DNA from: Tetradesmus obliquus
Lineage: Eukaryota > Chlorophyta > Chlorophyceae > Sphaeropleales > Scenedesmaceae
DNA: 64,000 nucleotides
Direction of reading: 5' to 3'
Assembly (NCBI GenBank): GCA_030272155.1
Contig: CP126199.1
Span: 3,088,501 to 3,152,500, forward strand
Both the position numbers and the translations under genes were made by a program. Below are positions 1 through 12,900 of this stretch, in pieces. Position 1 is the first letter of the stretch. Every line of letters begins with the position of its first letter. The notes beneath the pieces are model-generated. The model was given only the letters and a program-made list of their open reading frames with translations, had not been told where the DNA came from and ran no database searches.

Positions 1-1788
1 TAGCTAGTAGCCTCTGTTGGCTGCGCAGTATGCTGAGGCCTCATCATCATGCAGGGATGTGGCTTCTGTGGCTGCAATGTTGGCGCTGCGGAACGGCTAG
101 CGAGTGGCAGCCTGGACGGCATGCAGCGGCGGCTGCCTGTGCTTGGCGTAGCGCACAAAGTGTATGCATCACAAGCATGGAGAAGAGATTGCTTTTTGGG
201 TGAAAGCGATACTGCGCAACCGTGTTGTTGTATGTTGGTATTTGGGTTGGAGCCTGCAGAGAGCAGCGTGTGGTGTACAATGGCCTTCTGCCGAAAGCAT
301 TCTGTGGCGCTGCTGCTGTCCCTGCGGCACGCCAAAGCTCGTGCGCAGGAGCGGCACGGTAGCAGTGATTCATTTCAAGAGGTATCGATGTCCTTGGCGG
401 TGCTGCAGCCGCTGCTGCACCTGTCCGCATGGACGCCTTGTGATCTATCCTGAATGCTGCATGGCATCAATGCTGATATCAGCATGGCATCAGCATCCTC
501 ACAGTACATACCTGTTGAACCTGCATACAACGCCAACAACATTATCAGGATGGGCATGCATGCACAGTTTGTTGTCCAGCAATGTTGCTGCAGTACTACT
601 GCCAGCAGTAGCACTTGTTAGTAGTACTGACTGCACGTGATGTGTGAGAGGCCAGCCGTTGTTACCAGAGTATAATGGCCGATCGTTTGCCATGATTGGC
701 GGTCAACAGCTGCCACAAGAGCTTGCGTGTTATTTGGCGGCCAGCAGGCAAGCTGGATTGCTTTAGACCCCTCTGGAACATTTATGCATGTACCAGTTTC
801 GGCAGCAGTCATCTACCTTGAGCTCAGGCTGCTGTAGCAGCTGGCCTGTTGGTCTATAAACTTGAATGGCGCAGCAACACGCCCATAAGGCTAGTTACAG
901 CCAACGACGTTGTTCAGACATGGGTTTGTTGCAAGCACACCAGCGTCAGCAGACAAGCTACCTTGCCAACGTTGGTCCGTTAACGGATGCACGAGGAGGC
1001 GACACTGGTAGTCTCATTGCCAAAAATCCGTTAACAGATGCACGAGGAGGCGACACTGGTAGTCTCATTGCCACAAATCCAAGCTGCTGCGTCCAGCACC
1101 TGCCACCAGACATCTCACTGTTTGCACCAGCCCAAGCCTTGCTCCTTGGTCATCCGTCACAAGAGCAACTGCTACCACATTTTACTAGCCGGTGAAAGTC
1201 ACAGGAGTAACCTCGCCCGTTGGGGAGCCAATGACAGGCTCATTGGGCAGAGAAAAACAGCCCCCGACCGGTCCTTTAAGAAGAACGAAACTACCAGTGG
1301 TGGTGGCACAGCTCCCCTTCATCACAACCTCACAACCTCAAACTGTGCTGCACTGTCAGCACCACGGCAGCAACCAGCACATGGTGCAAAAATACAGCAT
1401 CATGCTCAGCACGCCGGAACGTGCCCTGCAAAAAAGTAGTCCGCACTCACTGAACCACCACCAGCAGCCGCTGTGTCAAGAAGCTTCGTCTAACGACGGC
1501 GCCGTGCAAAAAAGGTCTGCCGCCGTTGCTCAATGCAGACATCAACTCGTGTCCGTAGAACACAACGCACCCCAGTGCATGCGCGCACAGCGACAGCACC
1601 ACAGCTCCTTTGGCCCAGTTTCACCAACAGCAATAACAACCAAAAAGATTGCGAAGCACCAGAGAGCCCTCACAAATGCTCTCAATGCATCCACAATGGC
1701 CAGCCTGAGGTTGCAACTGCTTCGCCAGCAGGCCGCCCAAAAACATCCAGCAGCACCTACACTCTACAGAGCGCAAAACCTCAACCCC
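1..1788. other. Stretch without recognisable gene, downstream of the PPD6-like gene
   Basis: No open frame here shows a domain or a credible exon chain. The segment lies beyond the stop codon of the minus-strand PsbP-domain gene, so part of it is probably its 3' UTR. The only structure I see is a two-copy tandem repeat near 977-1078. The long open frame on the + strand at 1192-2166 runs antisense through the last exon of the PsbP gene and is best explained as a shadow. Confidence 0.5.
977..1078. repeat. Two-copy 51-bp tandem repeat
   Basis: Two nearly identical direct copies of about 51 bp, 977-1027 and 1028-1078, each starting CCGTTAAC and containing GGAGGCGACACTGGTAG. They differ at only a few positions, so the duplication is recent. 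It lies outside any exon I can support. Confidence 0.85.
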
Positions 1789-2787
1789 TCAAGCCCTGAA
1801 GGTCTCCGCTGCCTTTCTCAGCGCGTCCTTGCTGTTGGCCCACTGCTTCTCGTTTGCAGATGCAATGAACAGCAGCGCAATGTCGCCCTTGGTGGTGCAG
1901 GCGCTGTAGCTGTGGGGCCCCAGCGTGCCGTAAGGAGCATTCAGCTCGTAATAATAGTAGGTGCGGCCGTCCTCCTGCAAGCAGTGCGGCACACATCACA
2001 ACACAGCACAGCGCGGCACTGTTACAATCAGCCTTGTACAACTGTGGGGGCCCAGCGTGCCGTGCAGCGCATTCAGCTCATAGTAGTAATTGTTGCGGCC
2101 TTGCTCCTGCAAGCGTTATTGTTGCGTGCAGCACAGTGCATACACAATGACGTTGTTCTGCTGTGAGAAACATAAGCTCTGGTGGCAACAGAGCCGATTA
2201 CCCCGCACCGCACGGCTGTTGCTTGATTTTTAAACCTGTGAATGCGCAAATACCACCACACAGTTGGCCTAGTGTGTGGCTGCTGCTGAAGTGCTACTCA
2301 GCAGAGCGCAACATGCTTGCTGGCGGCGCACCTGCTGCTTGCTGGTTGCTGACACCACGTCATCCTCCTCAATGTATGTGCCAGTGATGTAGCTGCCAAG
2401 GCTGCAGCAGCAGCAGCAGCAGCAGCAGCAGGCAAACGATTGGTGTGACGGGTGGAGCTTGTCGAACCACAGCAGAGGGCGGTGATGTGGTAAAAGACGG
2501 AACACAAGTCACAGGTCAGCAGGTCGACCGCTGGTGCAGCAGCTGCGGCACGTACTTCCGTGCGCATGCACGCACAAGCGATACAGCAAGCAGTGGCTCA
2601 ATGCAGTTGCCACATAGTTGCAGCTGGCCAGCGCACCTGTTGAGGATGCCTTGTGGCGTGCCCACATCCTCGATGCGTGCATCCTTCTGCCTGGTCAGCT
2701 TCACCAGTGGTGACACAATGACTGCGATGCGGCCCTCTGTGGATGACTCAAAGATGACCTCAGTCCATGGCTCATCACAGCGGGGCT

Positions 2788-2855
<68 letters not shown>

Positions 2856-3206
2856 CGTCGTGTCACGGTTTAGTGCTTGTGCTCCTGACACCTTGCTACT
2901 GTTGCTGTTTCATACTGGTTTGCTGGCCTTGCTCTGCTGCTGGTGCTGCTGCTGTGCATTGGCAAATAACAGTTGTCCAGCACTTAGCAGCTGCTCAAAG
3001 GCTGGCTGTTCTCTGTGCCAGGCCCGACAGAACTGTGCATGCTGCAGCTTACCCGTGCTGCCTTTGCATGCGCTGCTACGGCCGCCGACGCTGGTGCCGC
3101 CTCAGGTCAATCTGCTGTTGCTGCTGCTGCTGCTGCTGCTGCTCGTTGCACACCTGGCAATAGTTGCAGCCGAGGTTGTTGGCTGCCTTGCCCGCTGGCC
3201 TTAGTG

Positions 3207-3239
<33 letters not shown>

Positions 3240-3427
3240 GCCCACCTTCCCCACCACACACTGACACACCTTGCAGTAGTTGCCGCTGAGGATGTTGGCC
3301 ACCTTGCCATCCCTGAACTGCCCCGTGCTGCCCTCTGCATGATCCTGCTGGCGTGCTGCTGGTCTTCCCCTTTGCAATCTGCTGCTGCTACTCTTGCATG
3401 CTGCTGCTGTTGTTGCTGCCCTTTGCA

Positions 3428-3459
<32 letters not shown>

Positions 3460-4607
3460 CTGATCCCTTCGCTGCAACCTCAGCTATGCCAAAGACTTCT
3501 ACAAGCGGTATCACCGCTCTCTTCCCCCCGCACCTGGCAGTAGTCGCCGCTGAGGATGTTGGCCACCTTGCCCTCCTAAACCTCGCGTGCTGCAGCTTAC
3601 CCCTCCCGCCCTGCAAAAGCTGCTGGCGCTGCTGCTGGTGCTGCTGCTGGCACTGCTGCTGTGGCTGCTGCTCACCCTGCCCGCTGCTACCTCATCAGAG
3701 CACACCACTGCTATGCCCCGGCCCCATCCCCCCAACACACACCTGGCAGTAGTTGCCGCTGAGGATGTTGGCAACCTTGCCCTCCCTGAACTTAGGTGGC
3801 AGCGCAAAGCGGTACGGCGAGTCCGGGTTGACTGTGCCGGCGCGAATTGCGGGCGTCTTTTTTGAGTCTGGCACGAACAGCACGAGGTCATCTACACCTG
3901 CTGGGGGAAGGTAGGTGCCTACCATAGGCACCTGTCCCGGCGGGCCTGCACAAGCAAACGTGAGAAAGGCAGTGAGAGGCATGTGGCAGTGAGAGTGCAG
4001 TTTTGCTGGTGGTGGGAAGGAGGCGCTGTGATGCACGTGGTAGCCGGAAAATGACTGCAGGCATGTGCTTGTGACGAATGTGAAATGCCAGGCGCTCGTG
4101 CAGGTTATTAAAATGCTGCACTGCACTTGGTGCATCACGCAAAGAGCAGAATTTTGCAGTGGTTCAGTGCCGAAGAAATGCAGCAAACTGCAACACAGGC
4201 CCTGAGGGCGCGGAGGCACCGCTGGTTGTTTGGCAAGCACAGACCACACCAGTCCTGCACAGCTGTTGCCTGCCACCAAGCTCCTTAAGAACGAACAAAC
4301 AAGACATGACATCAAACTACTGTGCAACAGGGCGATCTGCAAGCTGCTACGCGGCATAGCCCCAACCCATGAACTGTGCATGCCCACCTGCAGTTGCTGC
4401 TGCTGGTGCCAGGCCCCACGCTGCAAGCCCTGCAGCCAAGCTGCTCAGCTCCAGCAGGCAATCCCGACGTGACGTTACATCTATTTCGCTGTTGCTGGTT
4501 GCTGCTCTAGTCGTGATAGCTGCTGGCCTTGGTCCAGTGCTGAACTTGGTGCTGCTTGTGGTGGTGCTTCCGAAAGCACGAGCGTTTTGAGGCAGCGCAC
4601 AGCGCAT
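1789..4607 (-). CDS. PPD6: PsbP-domain protein of the thylakoid lumen, PPD6-like
   Basis: Five exons in transcript order: 4388-4607, 3743-3945, 2637-2785, 2332-2401, 1789-1974; phases agree and give 275 residues. Residues 1-45 are a Ser/Thr/Ala-rich plastid transit sequence. A twin-arginine (S-R-R-D-C-L, Arg 47-48), a hydrophobic stretch and an A-T-A end follow, which is the pattern of a Tat-routed lumenal signal. The mature part matches the PPD6 subgroup as I know it: DDLVLFVPDSKKTPA, VANILSGNYCQPRCDEPW, ARIEDVG and a C-terminal ANEKQW segment. PsbP-domain proteins assist photosystem assembly; the exact role of PPD6 is not settled. An in-frame ATG at 4658 would add 17 residues; I chose 4607 because the plastid-like part begins there. 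Introns 2 and 4 carry damaged copies of the neighbouring exon edges. The 5' end faces the hydrolase gene at 5594. Confidence 0.87.
2045..2106 (-). repeat. Intronic copy of the 5' half of PPD6 exon 5
   Basis: A copy of the start of exon 5 together with its TTGCAG acceptor lies about 130 bp upstream (transcript sense) of the real exon at 1974. It would read EQGRNNYYYELNALHGTLG against EDGRTYYYYELNAPYGTLG in the real exon. No donor follows it, so it is probably a pseudo-exon. Confidence 0.8.
2787..2853. repeat. CAG/CTG microsatellite at the acceptor of PPD6 exon 3
   Basis: A nearly pure tract of about 22 CAG units on the + strand, which is CTG in the transcript. It ends directly in the CAG acceptor of exon 3 and so forms the 3' end of intron 2. 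Confidence 0.95.
3156..3580 (-). repeat. Three intronic copies of the 3' end of PPD6 exon 2
   Basis: The last ~48 nt of exon 2 (3743-3790), with its donor site, recur at about 3533-3580, 3270-3317 and 3156-3190, spaced by CTG/CAG-rich sequence. Each copy keeps a GT directly after the repeated exon end. The middle copy encodes FRDGKVANILSGNYCK in phase 0; the first has lost one base; the third is the most diverged. All lie downstream of the intact exon, within intron 2. Confidence 0.85.
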
Positions 4608-5593
4608 TGTGGTTGATCTTGGTTGTAATTGTTCCGTGTGAAGGCGAAGGTGCTTCACGCTTTTCGAGCAGTGCGGGCACCCTGTGTGTATGCGTGGGCC
4701 AACAAATCGTGCTTAGCAGAGGGCACTCGATGCACAGGTCGCTGAAGTAAACATTACACGACAGCTTCGCCGCCTGTAGGCACGGAGAAGCGCTGTCATC
4801 CATTGTTAGTGGCGGGTTCAGGCCAGAACCCTCAACTGCTGTGGTTATGGTTGTCATCATCAAGCCAGACTGTACGCCGCCAGATTCATAACGCTAGTCC
4901 GACAAACGTTTCTTGCTGGTGTTGCTAACATCTGTGCACTGGGCTTGTGCATGCATACAGCCAGTGTATCGGCTTGCTGGCTCACGCAGCGCTGGCTAGC
5001 CGAACAGCACAGCCTGGATCCTGACATGACACACACACCCTGCAGGCTGAATAGTCGTCAAACGCCTCAAACCATATAGATAAACGGTACTTCGTCATGA
5101 CTGAGACGTCTGTAGCAGTGGCCGCGCTGTAGGTGGAGTTCACTGCAGCTGAAGCAGAAGCGAAGGCATCTGGGCGGCCCACCTGGCCAGGTTGGTGCAT
5201 TGACGACGTTGATGGTGCAGGTCATGCTTCAAGCAGGCCACAGGCCTGTTGGTGGCACAGTGAAGGGTTCAAAAAAGGCTTCAAAAGGTGGCTGGAAGGC
5301 TGCACGGGACCTGGTACCGTGCCCGGGAGATCTGTTCTGACTGACCCAAAGTCACACTTCTGCTTGGTCACTCTGCAGCCAGAATCCAGGACTCCTGTGA
5401 ACCCTCCACAGCCTCGCCATGCTCTGACCTTGTTTACCACAGTAAATACACGCATACATGAATCGGGTCGTCTGTGTCACCCGATACCGCACGATACGGC
5501 ATCACCCGCCATCGCCGGAAACCATCGGCCTCAAAGCACACATCGTCGCACTGCAGCCATCAACAGCTGCTTACTCTTTTATGTTTTGTCGTA
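4608..5593. promoter_or_regulatory. Divergent spacer between PPD6-like gene and serine hydrolase
   Basis: About 1 kb separates the two divergent start codons, so both promoters and 5' UTRs should lie here. No TATA box or other motif stands out. A + strand open frame at 5133-5594 covers part of it but has no domain and ends at the hydrolase start codon, so I do not annotate it. Confidence 0.4.
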
Positions 5594-8500
5594 ATGATTA
5601 ACCGACGTTGCTGCAGCATGGCTGTCCTGACTGTGCTGCTGTCAGTGCAGCTGCTGCTTGTTGGGCAGCTCACAGCCAGCCAGGGCTTGTCTGAAGTGGA
5701 GCAGTATGCACAGCAGCTTGCTCAGCAGCGTCTGTTTGCGGGAATGCTGCACGTGGAGCAAGGTATGACAGGTCAAAGCATGACAAACATGTGACCCATG
5801 TGTCAGGCTCAGCTGTACATTGGCCTGTGCATATTGTCAATATACGGCTTAGGAAGGGCAAAAGGCGCAGTGTATCATTCAGCAGCCGTTGCTTGTCCAA
5901 GTTGGCGGTTGATTGGGAAGCGACTGCCCTTGTGTCTGTGCCGCTACATGCCACCGGGCTTACATGAAGTTGACAGTTGCGTCAGCATGCCTGGCTAATG
6001 CTAGCAGCAGCAGCAGCAGCAGCAGCACTTACTGGCAACAACAACCTTCCAATCCATCGCAAGGTGACTCCTCATCCTCATATTCATGTGTTGCCTGCCG
6101 CTGACCTCAGGCAACACTACTGTCCTCAGCCGGGGCTTTGGCTTGGCAAGCTACGAGCTGGGCGTCCCAATGCGCGATGACCACAGGCAAGTAGAGCTGC
6201 AGATGGACAAACTTTAAATCTTAAATCATTATTTATTTGTATTTATTCCACAAAACTCGCCTGACTTTGGCAGCCTCGCCATGGTACAGCTGCATCTTGC
6301 TGTGTCAGCACGCTGTGCTGATGAGTCGGCGCGCCAGGCTGCCGTTTGCCACCTCCTAACTCAGTCGTACTGCTGATGGCGCCTCTGACTCTCCTCGCCC
6401 TCGCTGCTGCCGGTTGTTTTTACTCACAGGTACTAGTGTAAGTGCTCATCACAGGTACCTTACTCACAGGTATCAGTAGAAAGTTGCCGGTTGTGTTTTT
6501 CTCACAGGTACCCGATTGGCAGCAACACCAAGCTCTTCACTGCTGTGGCAGCCTGGCAGCTGCACCGTGCCGGCAAGCTGAGCGTGTACGAGCCAGCAGC
6601 CAAGTACATGAATGCAAGCGAGCTGGGGCTGGGTGGCCCCCGGTGCCCCAGGCTGCACGGGGAGGCAAAGACAGGTGAGCAGAGCAGGCACACTCAAGTA
6701 CAGACAGCAGCTTGTTGTAGAGGATCTGCAGTGCCACATTCTGCAGCGGCAGTTTCCCGAGTAATGACTCATCACTCGCAGGTGTGGTTTTTGCGTGTTT
6801 AGAGCAACACAAGCGTGTTAGAGCAACACAAGCGGCATCTGCTTCCAGTCTCCCATTGGTAGTGGTGCACCATCATGCGGTTGGTCAAGCGAGCTGTTCA
6901 TTTCATCATGGTGCATACACTTCACTTGGTTTACCATTGCCGCAGGGCCCTGCCAGCAGCCGCAGATCCAGCACTTGCTGAGGATGTCCGGGGGAGTGAT
7001 GGGCATCGATAACTGCGCCTACAAGGACGATGCCTGGCAGCAGCAGTACTGCATGTGAGCAAACAGCCTACCGGGCAGTAGCTGGCCACAGCAAATGCCG
7101 GGGCTCCATGTGTGCTGTTGCGCATGACATGCTGATTTGACGCGGCTCCATGCTCTGGTACCTTGCGGAGTTTGCGTACAGATTCAATGCTTCTTGCTGC
7201 TGTGACTGTTCCTGCCGCTGTACAGCAGTTCATTATAGCTGCTGCCTGGGATGCTGCTGCTGCTGCTGCTGCTGCTGCCGCTTCTCACTTCTGCAGGGAC
7301 AGCCCCACCTCCCCAATGCACCTCAACTTCACTGAGTATCAGACCACGCAGCTTGGCGCTGCCAGCATTGCTGACTACCTAAGGCTGACTAGCGTGCTGG
7401 CCATGCCGCTGGAGTTTGCGCCTGGCGCCAGCTACCACTACAGCAACCCAGGGTACAGCATTGTGGGGCACATCATAGAAAAGGTGAGCTGCTGCTGGCA
7501 AGTCACAAGTTACAAGTCCTACGCATCAGAAGCAGCTCTATTGTGAGAACTCATGCATGGTGTTACACATGGCGTGTGGAGTGAAGTGTAGATGCTACTC
7601 AGCATTTGAAGTGCTGGTACACGTCAAGGTTTGCGCCTGCATGCTAGAAAGTCAGTTGATGCGGTGTGAACCACTGCCACTGCTGCAGCGCGGGCTAGAA
7701 AAGGATGAAGCCAACTTTGATACCACGAGTATCTTGACGCCTGCTCTGCTCACTAGCACATGCTGGCTGCTGCTGCCAACTGCTGCTGCTGGTGCTGCCA
7801 CTGCTACCGCATACGCAGGTGTCTGGCATGCCGCTTGCGGATTACTTCCGCATCAACATCTTTGAAAAGCACGGCCTCAGCTCTACCCTGTATGACCCCA
7901 CCACTGGAGTGCTTGGCCTCCACAAGCAGCAGCTGCCCTACCCTGCATACATAACCTACCTGCAGCCCAGCCAGGACGCTGCTGTAGCAGACAATACTGG
8001 TGCAAGCATCAAACAACTTGAGGCCTCAGCTGGCAGCGCACGCTACTGGGGAGGCGATGTGCAAGGCAGTAAAAGCAATGCAACTGCAGCAGCAGGGGAG
8101 CTTAAGAGTGGCAATGTGTCTGCGGGCATGACAGCAAAGTACCCAGGGACCTCAGGGTTCGACTGGACGCTTGCAAATGCGGCAGGTGCAATAGTCAGCA
8201 CCCCGCAGGACATGGCAAATTGGTTTAGGGCTCTGCTTGTGCATCCCGACCACTTGGGGCTAGGCAAGGAGCTGTTGAAAGAGTTCCTCACTCTTTCGAC
8301 TGACGTCCCTGGCATGCCACGGCTCAATGTGTTGGCTGGCAATGGCAGCACTGTGAATACCACGCTGGTGTTTGCTCAGGGGTTGGTTGTGTTGAAGGAT
8401 CCAGATCATGCTAGGGGATTAGGTGTGTCCAATGTTTACTACCTGGGCTCGCTCGGAGGCTTTCAAGCTTCTGTGTATATGCGGCTGGACCCAAAAGATA

Positions 8501-8922
8501 CAGCAAAGGATGTGTTTGTCAATGCTGTGGGTGCAACTGTGCTGCCAGAGCGTAGCAATTGGCCGGCGGCAGCACAGAACCTGACTGATACGGAGTGTGC
8601 ACAGGACCAGCACAATGCCACAGCGAACGGCAGCACTCTCAGTCGTAAGAGTACCAGCAGCAGCAGCAGTGCAGCAGTCGGTGGGCGTCATCGCCGCCTA
8701 TTGCGTAGTGACATTTTCAAGCTGGTGGCTGGAACAGCGTCAGGTGCTGCAGCTGCCTTTGCAGAGCAAGGAGATGTTGCTGCGGCCAGCAGCGTCTCAA
8801 TTGACGGTTTGCTGTGCGAGCTGAGCAACATGGTGCCCAGCGCGATCAAGACGGTGCCTGACATGCTTGCTAGGAAGGCATTCAGAGGCTTGATTGGTCG
8901 CGATTGGTTTGACTTACAGTGA
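5594..8922 (+). CDS. Secreted serine beta-lactamase-like hydrolase (PF00144 type)
   Basis: Six exons: 5594-5762, 6111-6186, 6508-6674, 6946-7054, 7297-7483, 7819-8922; 603 residues. The N-terminus (MINRRCCSMAVLTVLLSVQL...) is a signal peptide. The serine hydrolase motifs are present: S-N-T-K at 87-90 (SxxK nucleophile and general base), Y-S-N at 222-224, and a C-terminal L-G-S-L-G-G-F segment in the place of the third motif. The family includes class C beta-lactamases, D-aminopeptidases, esterases and LACTB-type proteins; the substrate cannot be told from sequence. The last ~100 residues (Ser- and Ala-rich, ending RDWFDLQ) extend beyond the usual fold. Intron 2 uses a GC donor (AG|GCAAGT). 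The start at 5594 was chosen because it begins the signal peptide; the ATG at 5474 would add an unrelated 40-residue leader. Confidence 0.86.
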
Positions 8923-9908
8923 GACCTGCGGAAACTGGCTGGCTGATGGCAGTGTCATCTCATTTGAATAAGGGTTGCCCACATTTGGCAACAGCTGAAC
9001 CAGGATGCTTTTGACGTACGTGGAAATCAATCAGATCAGATTCGCACTCTACGAGTGCAAGCATGGGTAGGCAACAATATGGCAGTCAAGATGGTGTTGC
9101 AACCATGACGCACCATGCGCTTACAACAAGACAGCAGAGCTACGCTGAGGAATAGCAGCAGCCATACTAGAGGTACCAGGTGCCAGATGCAGTGCAGCAC
9201 GGCGAGTCAATCAATCAACAAACACAATGCATTAAAAAAGCAACCTGCGTACATCCTGCACCTGCCAATTTTTTATATATAGGTGGACTGGCAGTTGTCA
9301 TTTGCCACCAGTCATGCAAACAGTAAGGCAAGAGAGCAAACCGAAACTTGCAAAGCTCCTCACCATCTGATGGCGGGCTGCCAACACATTTGCAGATCAG
9401 CCCGCACCTCCTCAGCCACATTACGATATCAATGCCTGCTACCCTTGCAATTGCACAGCTGCAGCTGGGGTCTGCAGGCAACCAAACACTGCAGCAAAGA
9501 ACGCACCAGCCCGCTTCTCACCCCAGTCTGCCACGACACCTAGTTGGCTAGCCGCTGCATGCACAATGCTGCTGCACTGGCAACAGTCATCACGCAGCAG
9601 CAGCTTCTTGCACCATGCGTCCAACACCATGCTCCGCACTTATCACGCACGATACCAGTCACAGACAGGCACACTGCGCCAGCAACAGTCTAGAGCATGT
9701 GGTACCCGGCCGGAGACACGGCGGCAAAGCAAGTGCACGCAGCCGAGCAGCTTAACACCAGCTTCCACCACCCAGCCTGCAGCACCCACACACACAAATC
9801 CACACGCCTTCAAACACACCCCCAGGCTGCACATCACTGCCTGCTCCATTGCACTGTACCAGGTGGAACCTCCACTTTTGAATCACTCTTGGTGCCATCT
9901 TCCACACC
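8923..9908. other. Spacer between convergent genes
   Basis: About 1 kb between the stop codon of the hydrolase (+) and that of the coiled-coil gene (-). It should hold both 3' UTRs. I see no exon, repeat or RNA gene in it. Confidence 0.5.
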
Positions 9909-12900
9909 CTACTTGTTGCCAAAGCCCTTGCCGCTGCTGGTAGGGCTCGCACTGCGCGTGGCACCCCGCTTGCCTCCCTTCTTCCCACCCGCAGCAGCAC
10001 CTGCACCTGCACCCGCAGGCACCTTGAAGCTCTCACCATTGCCAGATTCATCACCTCCAGCTGCCTCTGCACTTGCCGCACTAGCCGCAGCTGCAGCAGG
10101 TGCACCGGATGCTCCGGATGCGGCTTGCGCCTTCACACTGTCCAGCTTTGTGCGCAGCTCTGCCACAAGCTTCTCGGCTGCCAGCCTGCTGCGGCGCTCC
10201 TCGGAGAGCTCCTGCTGCGCTGACTCAGCGCTGCTGCGGGCCTGGTCCATGTCAGCACGCGCCGCTGCCAGCTGAGCCTCAATCTGCGGCATGCAACATG
10301 CAGGAGATTGATGCCGCACGACAGGGCAGCAGGGTTGATATCATACAGGGCGAGGATGCAAAGGTTCAGTAGGTGCCTGGATGTTGTGCAGGGTACTAGT
10401 GCGATGTTTGGTGTGTGGGGCCGCAGTCTGTGCTGGCTTCCTGCAAGCATCCACCCCAGATCATGCCACTGGGTCATGTCTGGCTCCGCCGTAACCAATC
10501 AAGCACCCCAAATGTGCACAAGGTTGTATCTGACCAGACTGCGCTGCAGCACGCGGCACGCACCTGGCTCAGCTGCTCGCGTGCGCTGTTGCCCTCCGCC
10601 GTTGCTGCCTCTGCGCGCGACTGCGCGTCGTTCAGCTGCTGCTGCGCTGCCTCCAGCTTGGAGGCCACCTCCTGCTGCTGCCCCAGCAGCTCAAACTCTG
10701 CAGCAGCACGCAGCAAATCACATCGCTCAGCCAAACCCAACCAACAAGAAGGGCGATCCAGAATGATGGTGGAATGCAGATACTGCCTCAGTCACCGCTG
10801 CAGCAAACAGCACGCTCCACATGCCTGCCTCATACAAGGTGCATCCGCCTGCAGCTCTTCTCTTTCCTGCCAGCTACACAAACATGCGCGTACACCAGCT
10901 GTCACAACCCTGGACCCCTAGGCGCTCACCTGCGGTGCGGCTAGCAGTGCGCAGCTGCACCAGCTCCCGCTCCGCGCTGGCCAGCTTGGACACCATGTCC
11001 TTCTGGCTGTCCTGCAGCCGCGCCAGCTCAGCCGCGCTGCTGCTGGTGCTCTGCGAAAGCAGGGAGAAGCGCAGCAGAGTAAGCTGTGAGCGACAGCAGG
11101 CAGGGGGGCCATGACAGGCACAGTAACAAGCAGGAGGAGCACAGCAGGGGCAGCCACAAGCCGTCCGCTGCAAATGTGGGTTTAAGGGTTGCATGAGTCC
11201 AGCTGAGCACCAGAAGCAGCAACAGCGCAGTGCAGCTGGACAGCAGCAAGGTGTCGCTGCATTATTGATGGGCTGAACTGTGCCGCACAGCAGCCAGGCA
11301 ACTGCCTCCTGTGCTCATGTCAGCAATCTGAAGTCGTGTGTGCGGTGATACGACCCAGCACATGCGTCTGCATTTGGCATCACAGCTGGCTCATGCATAA
11401 TGCCTAATCACGCACCTGCTCCGCGAGGGCCTGGCTGCTCTCCAGCTGCTGCTGCAGGGCCTGCGCCTGCTGCTCTGCTGCTGCGCGGGCAGCCTCGATG
11501 TCAGCAACGCGGGCCTCAGCAGCAGACAGCTGGCGGGCGTAGTCGGCCTTCAGCTCGTTAACCTGCAGAGACACAGTCAGCACAACACAGTGGCAGATAT
11601 GCCAGTGGGCAGCCCAGCAGCATGGTAGTGGTGCATCAGCGGCAGACAGCTGGCGGGCATAGTCGGCCTTCAGCTCGTTGACCTGGGAGTGAGGCACAAG
11701 CGGCACAACACCACAATGCCAGATATGTCGCAGATGTCAGAGCGCAACCCAGCAGCACGGTAGAGATGTTGGCATTCTGGAAAAGGAAGCAGTGAAGTGC
11801 GGTTCACCCCGGGTGCGGCATTGACAGGTGATGCTGGTGCAAGGTCAGCGGCATGGCAAACAGTCTTTGCAGATCGAGCCTCGTCACGTTCTGGTCTGGC
11901 AGATGTGTTGCATCACCACTGTTTTCTTGAGCCGCCACACATGCACAGACATGTACAACATGCTGCACCATGCCCAGCAGCAGTGCACAGAGCAGCACAT
12001 GCATTCAATGTGCTTGACATTGCAGTTATAGTGAGGTGCCCCACACAGGTGTACCGCATGTATGCAGTGCAGCCACTGCATGTGTGCCGCATGCCTCAAA
12101 GCTCTCACCTGCTTGCCCAGGCTGCTGTTGCTGCTCTCCAGGTCCCCAACCTGCCGCTCCAGCTCGCTCACGGCGCGCTTCAGCGCCATGCTGCTGTTCT
12201 GCTCCGCCTCAAGCAGGTCCCCTGGCAGCAGCAGAGGCAACACAAGCTTATAGAAGATGCATAACAGGGGAGCAATACTGCATAGAGGGATTATCACCTT
12301 GCCGTGCAGGCCCAGCTGTTGAACACTGCAGCCATGCAGCACAACAACTGCTTCATCTCTCAATGTCCTCAGCTCGAACGCACGCACCTGCGGTGATGTA
12401 CTCGCTCTTGATGGCCTCCAGCGCAAGTCAACCTCCGCGCACACATACCTACAGTAAAAAACGTCGCTAGTCTGGTGGCATGTCTGCAATTCAAATACCT
12501 CCCTCAACGCACCCGCGGTGATGTACTCGCTCTTGATAGCCTCCAGCTGGCTGCGCAGCTCGCTGCTGCTGCTGCGCTCCTCCTCCAGCTGCGCAGCAGT
12601 GTCAGCCAGCGCCTCCTTCACACTGCCCAGCTCACTGGTGAGCTCGCTGGTCTGGGCACGCAGCCCGGAGTTGGCTGCCTGCTCGGCACTCAGGAGCTTC
12701 TCAGTAGCCTCCACCTGGGCCTGCAGGGCAATGGTTTGATGTGTGAAGTGTTATGCAACGGTGTGCGTTCTACGCAACAGGCGCTAACTGATTGAAATTT
12801 GCTCAGAGCCACGCATCTGCATCTGCTTGTCTTCTACAATCACTTTTTTTGTTGATGCCGCGCAACAATCACCTGCAGGTTGCGCATCTCGCGGCGCAGC

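Noticed and set aside
1192-2166. 324-codon open frame on the + strand
   Set aside because: It runs antisense through the last PPD6 exon and the copy of it in intron 4; no domain and low-complexity His/Gln composition.
5133-5594. 153-codon open frame upstream of the hydrolase
   Set aside because: No domain; stops where the signal-peptide ORF begins; more likely promoter and 5' UTR.
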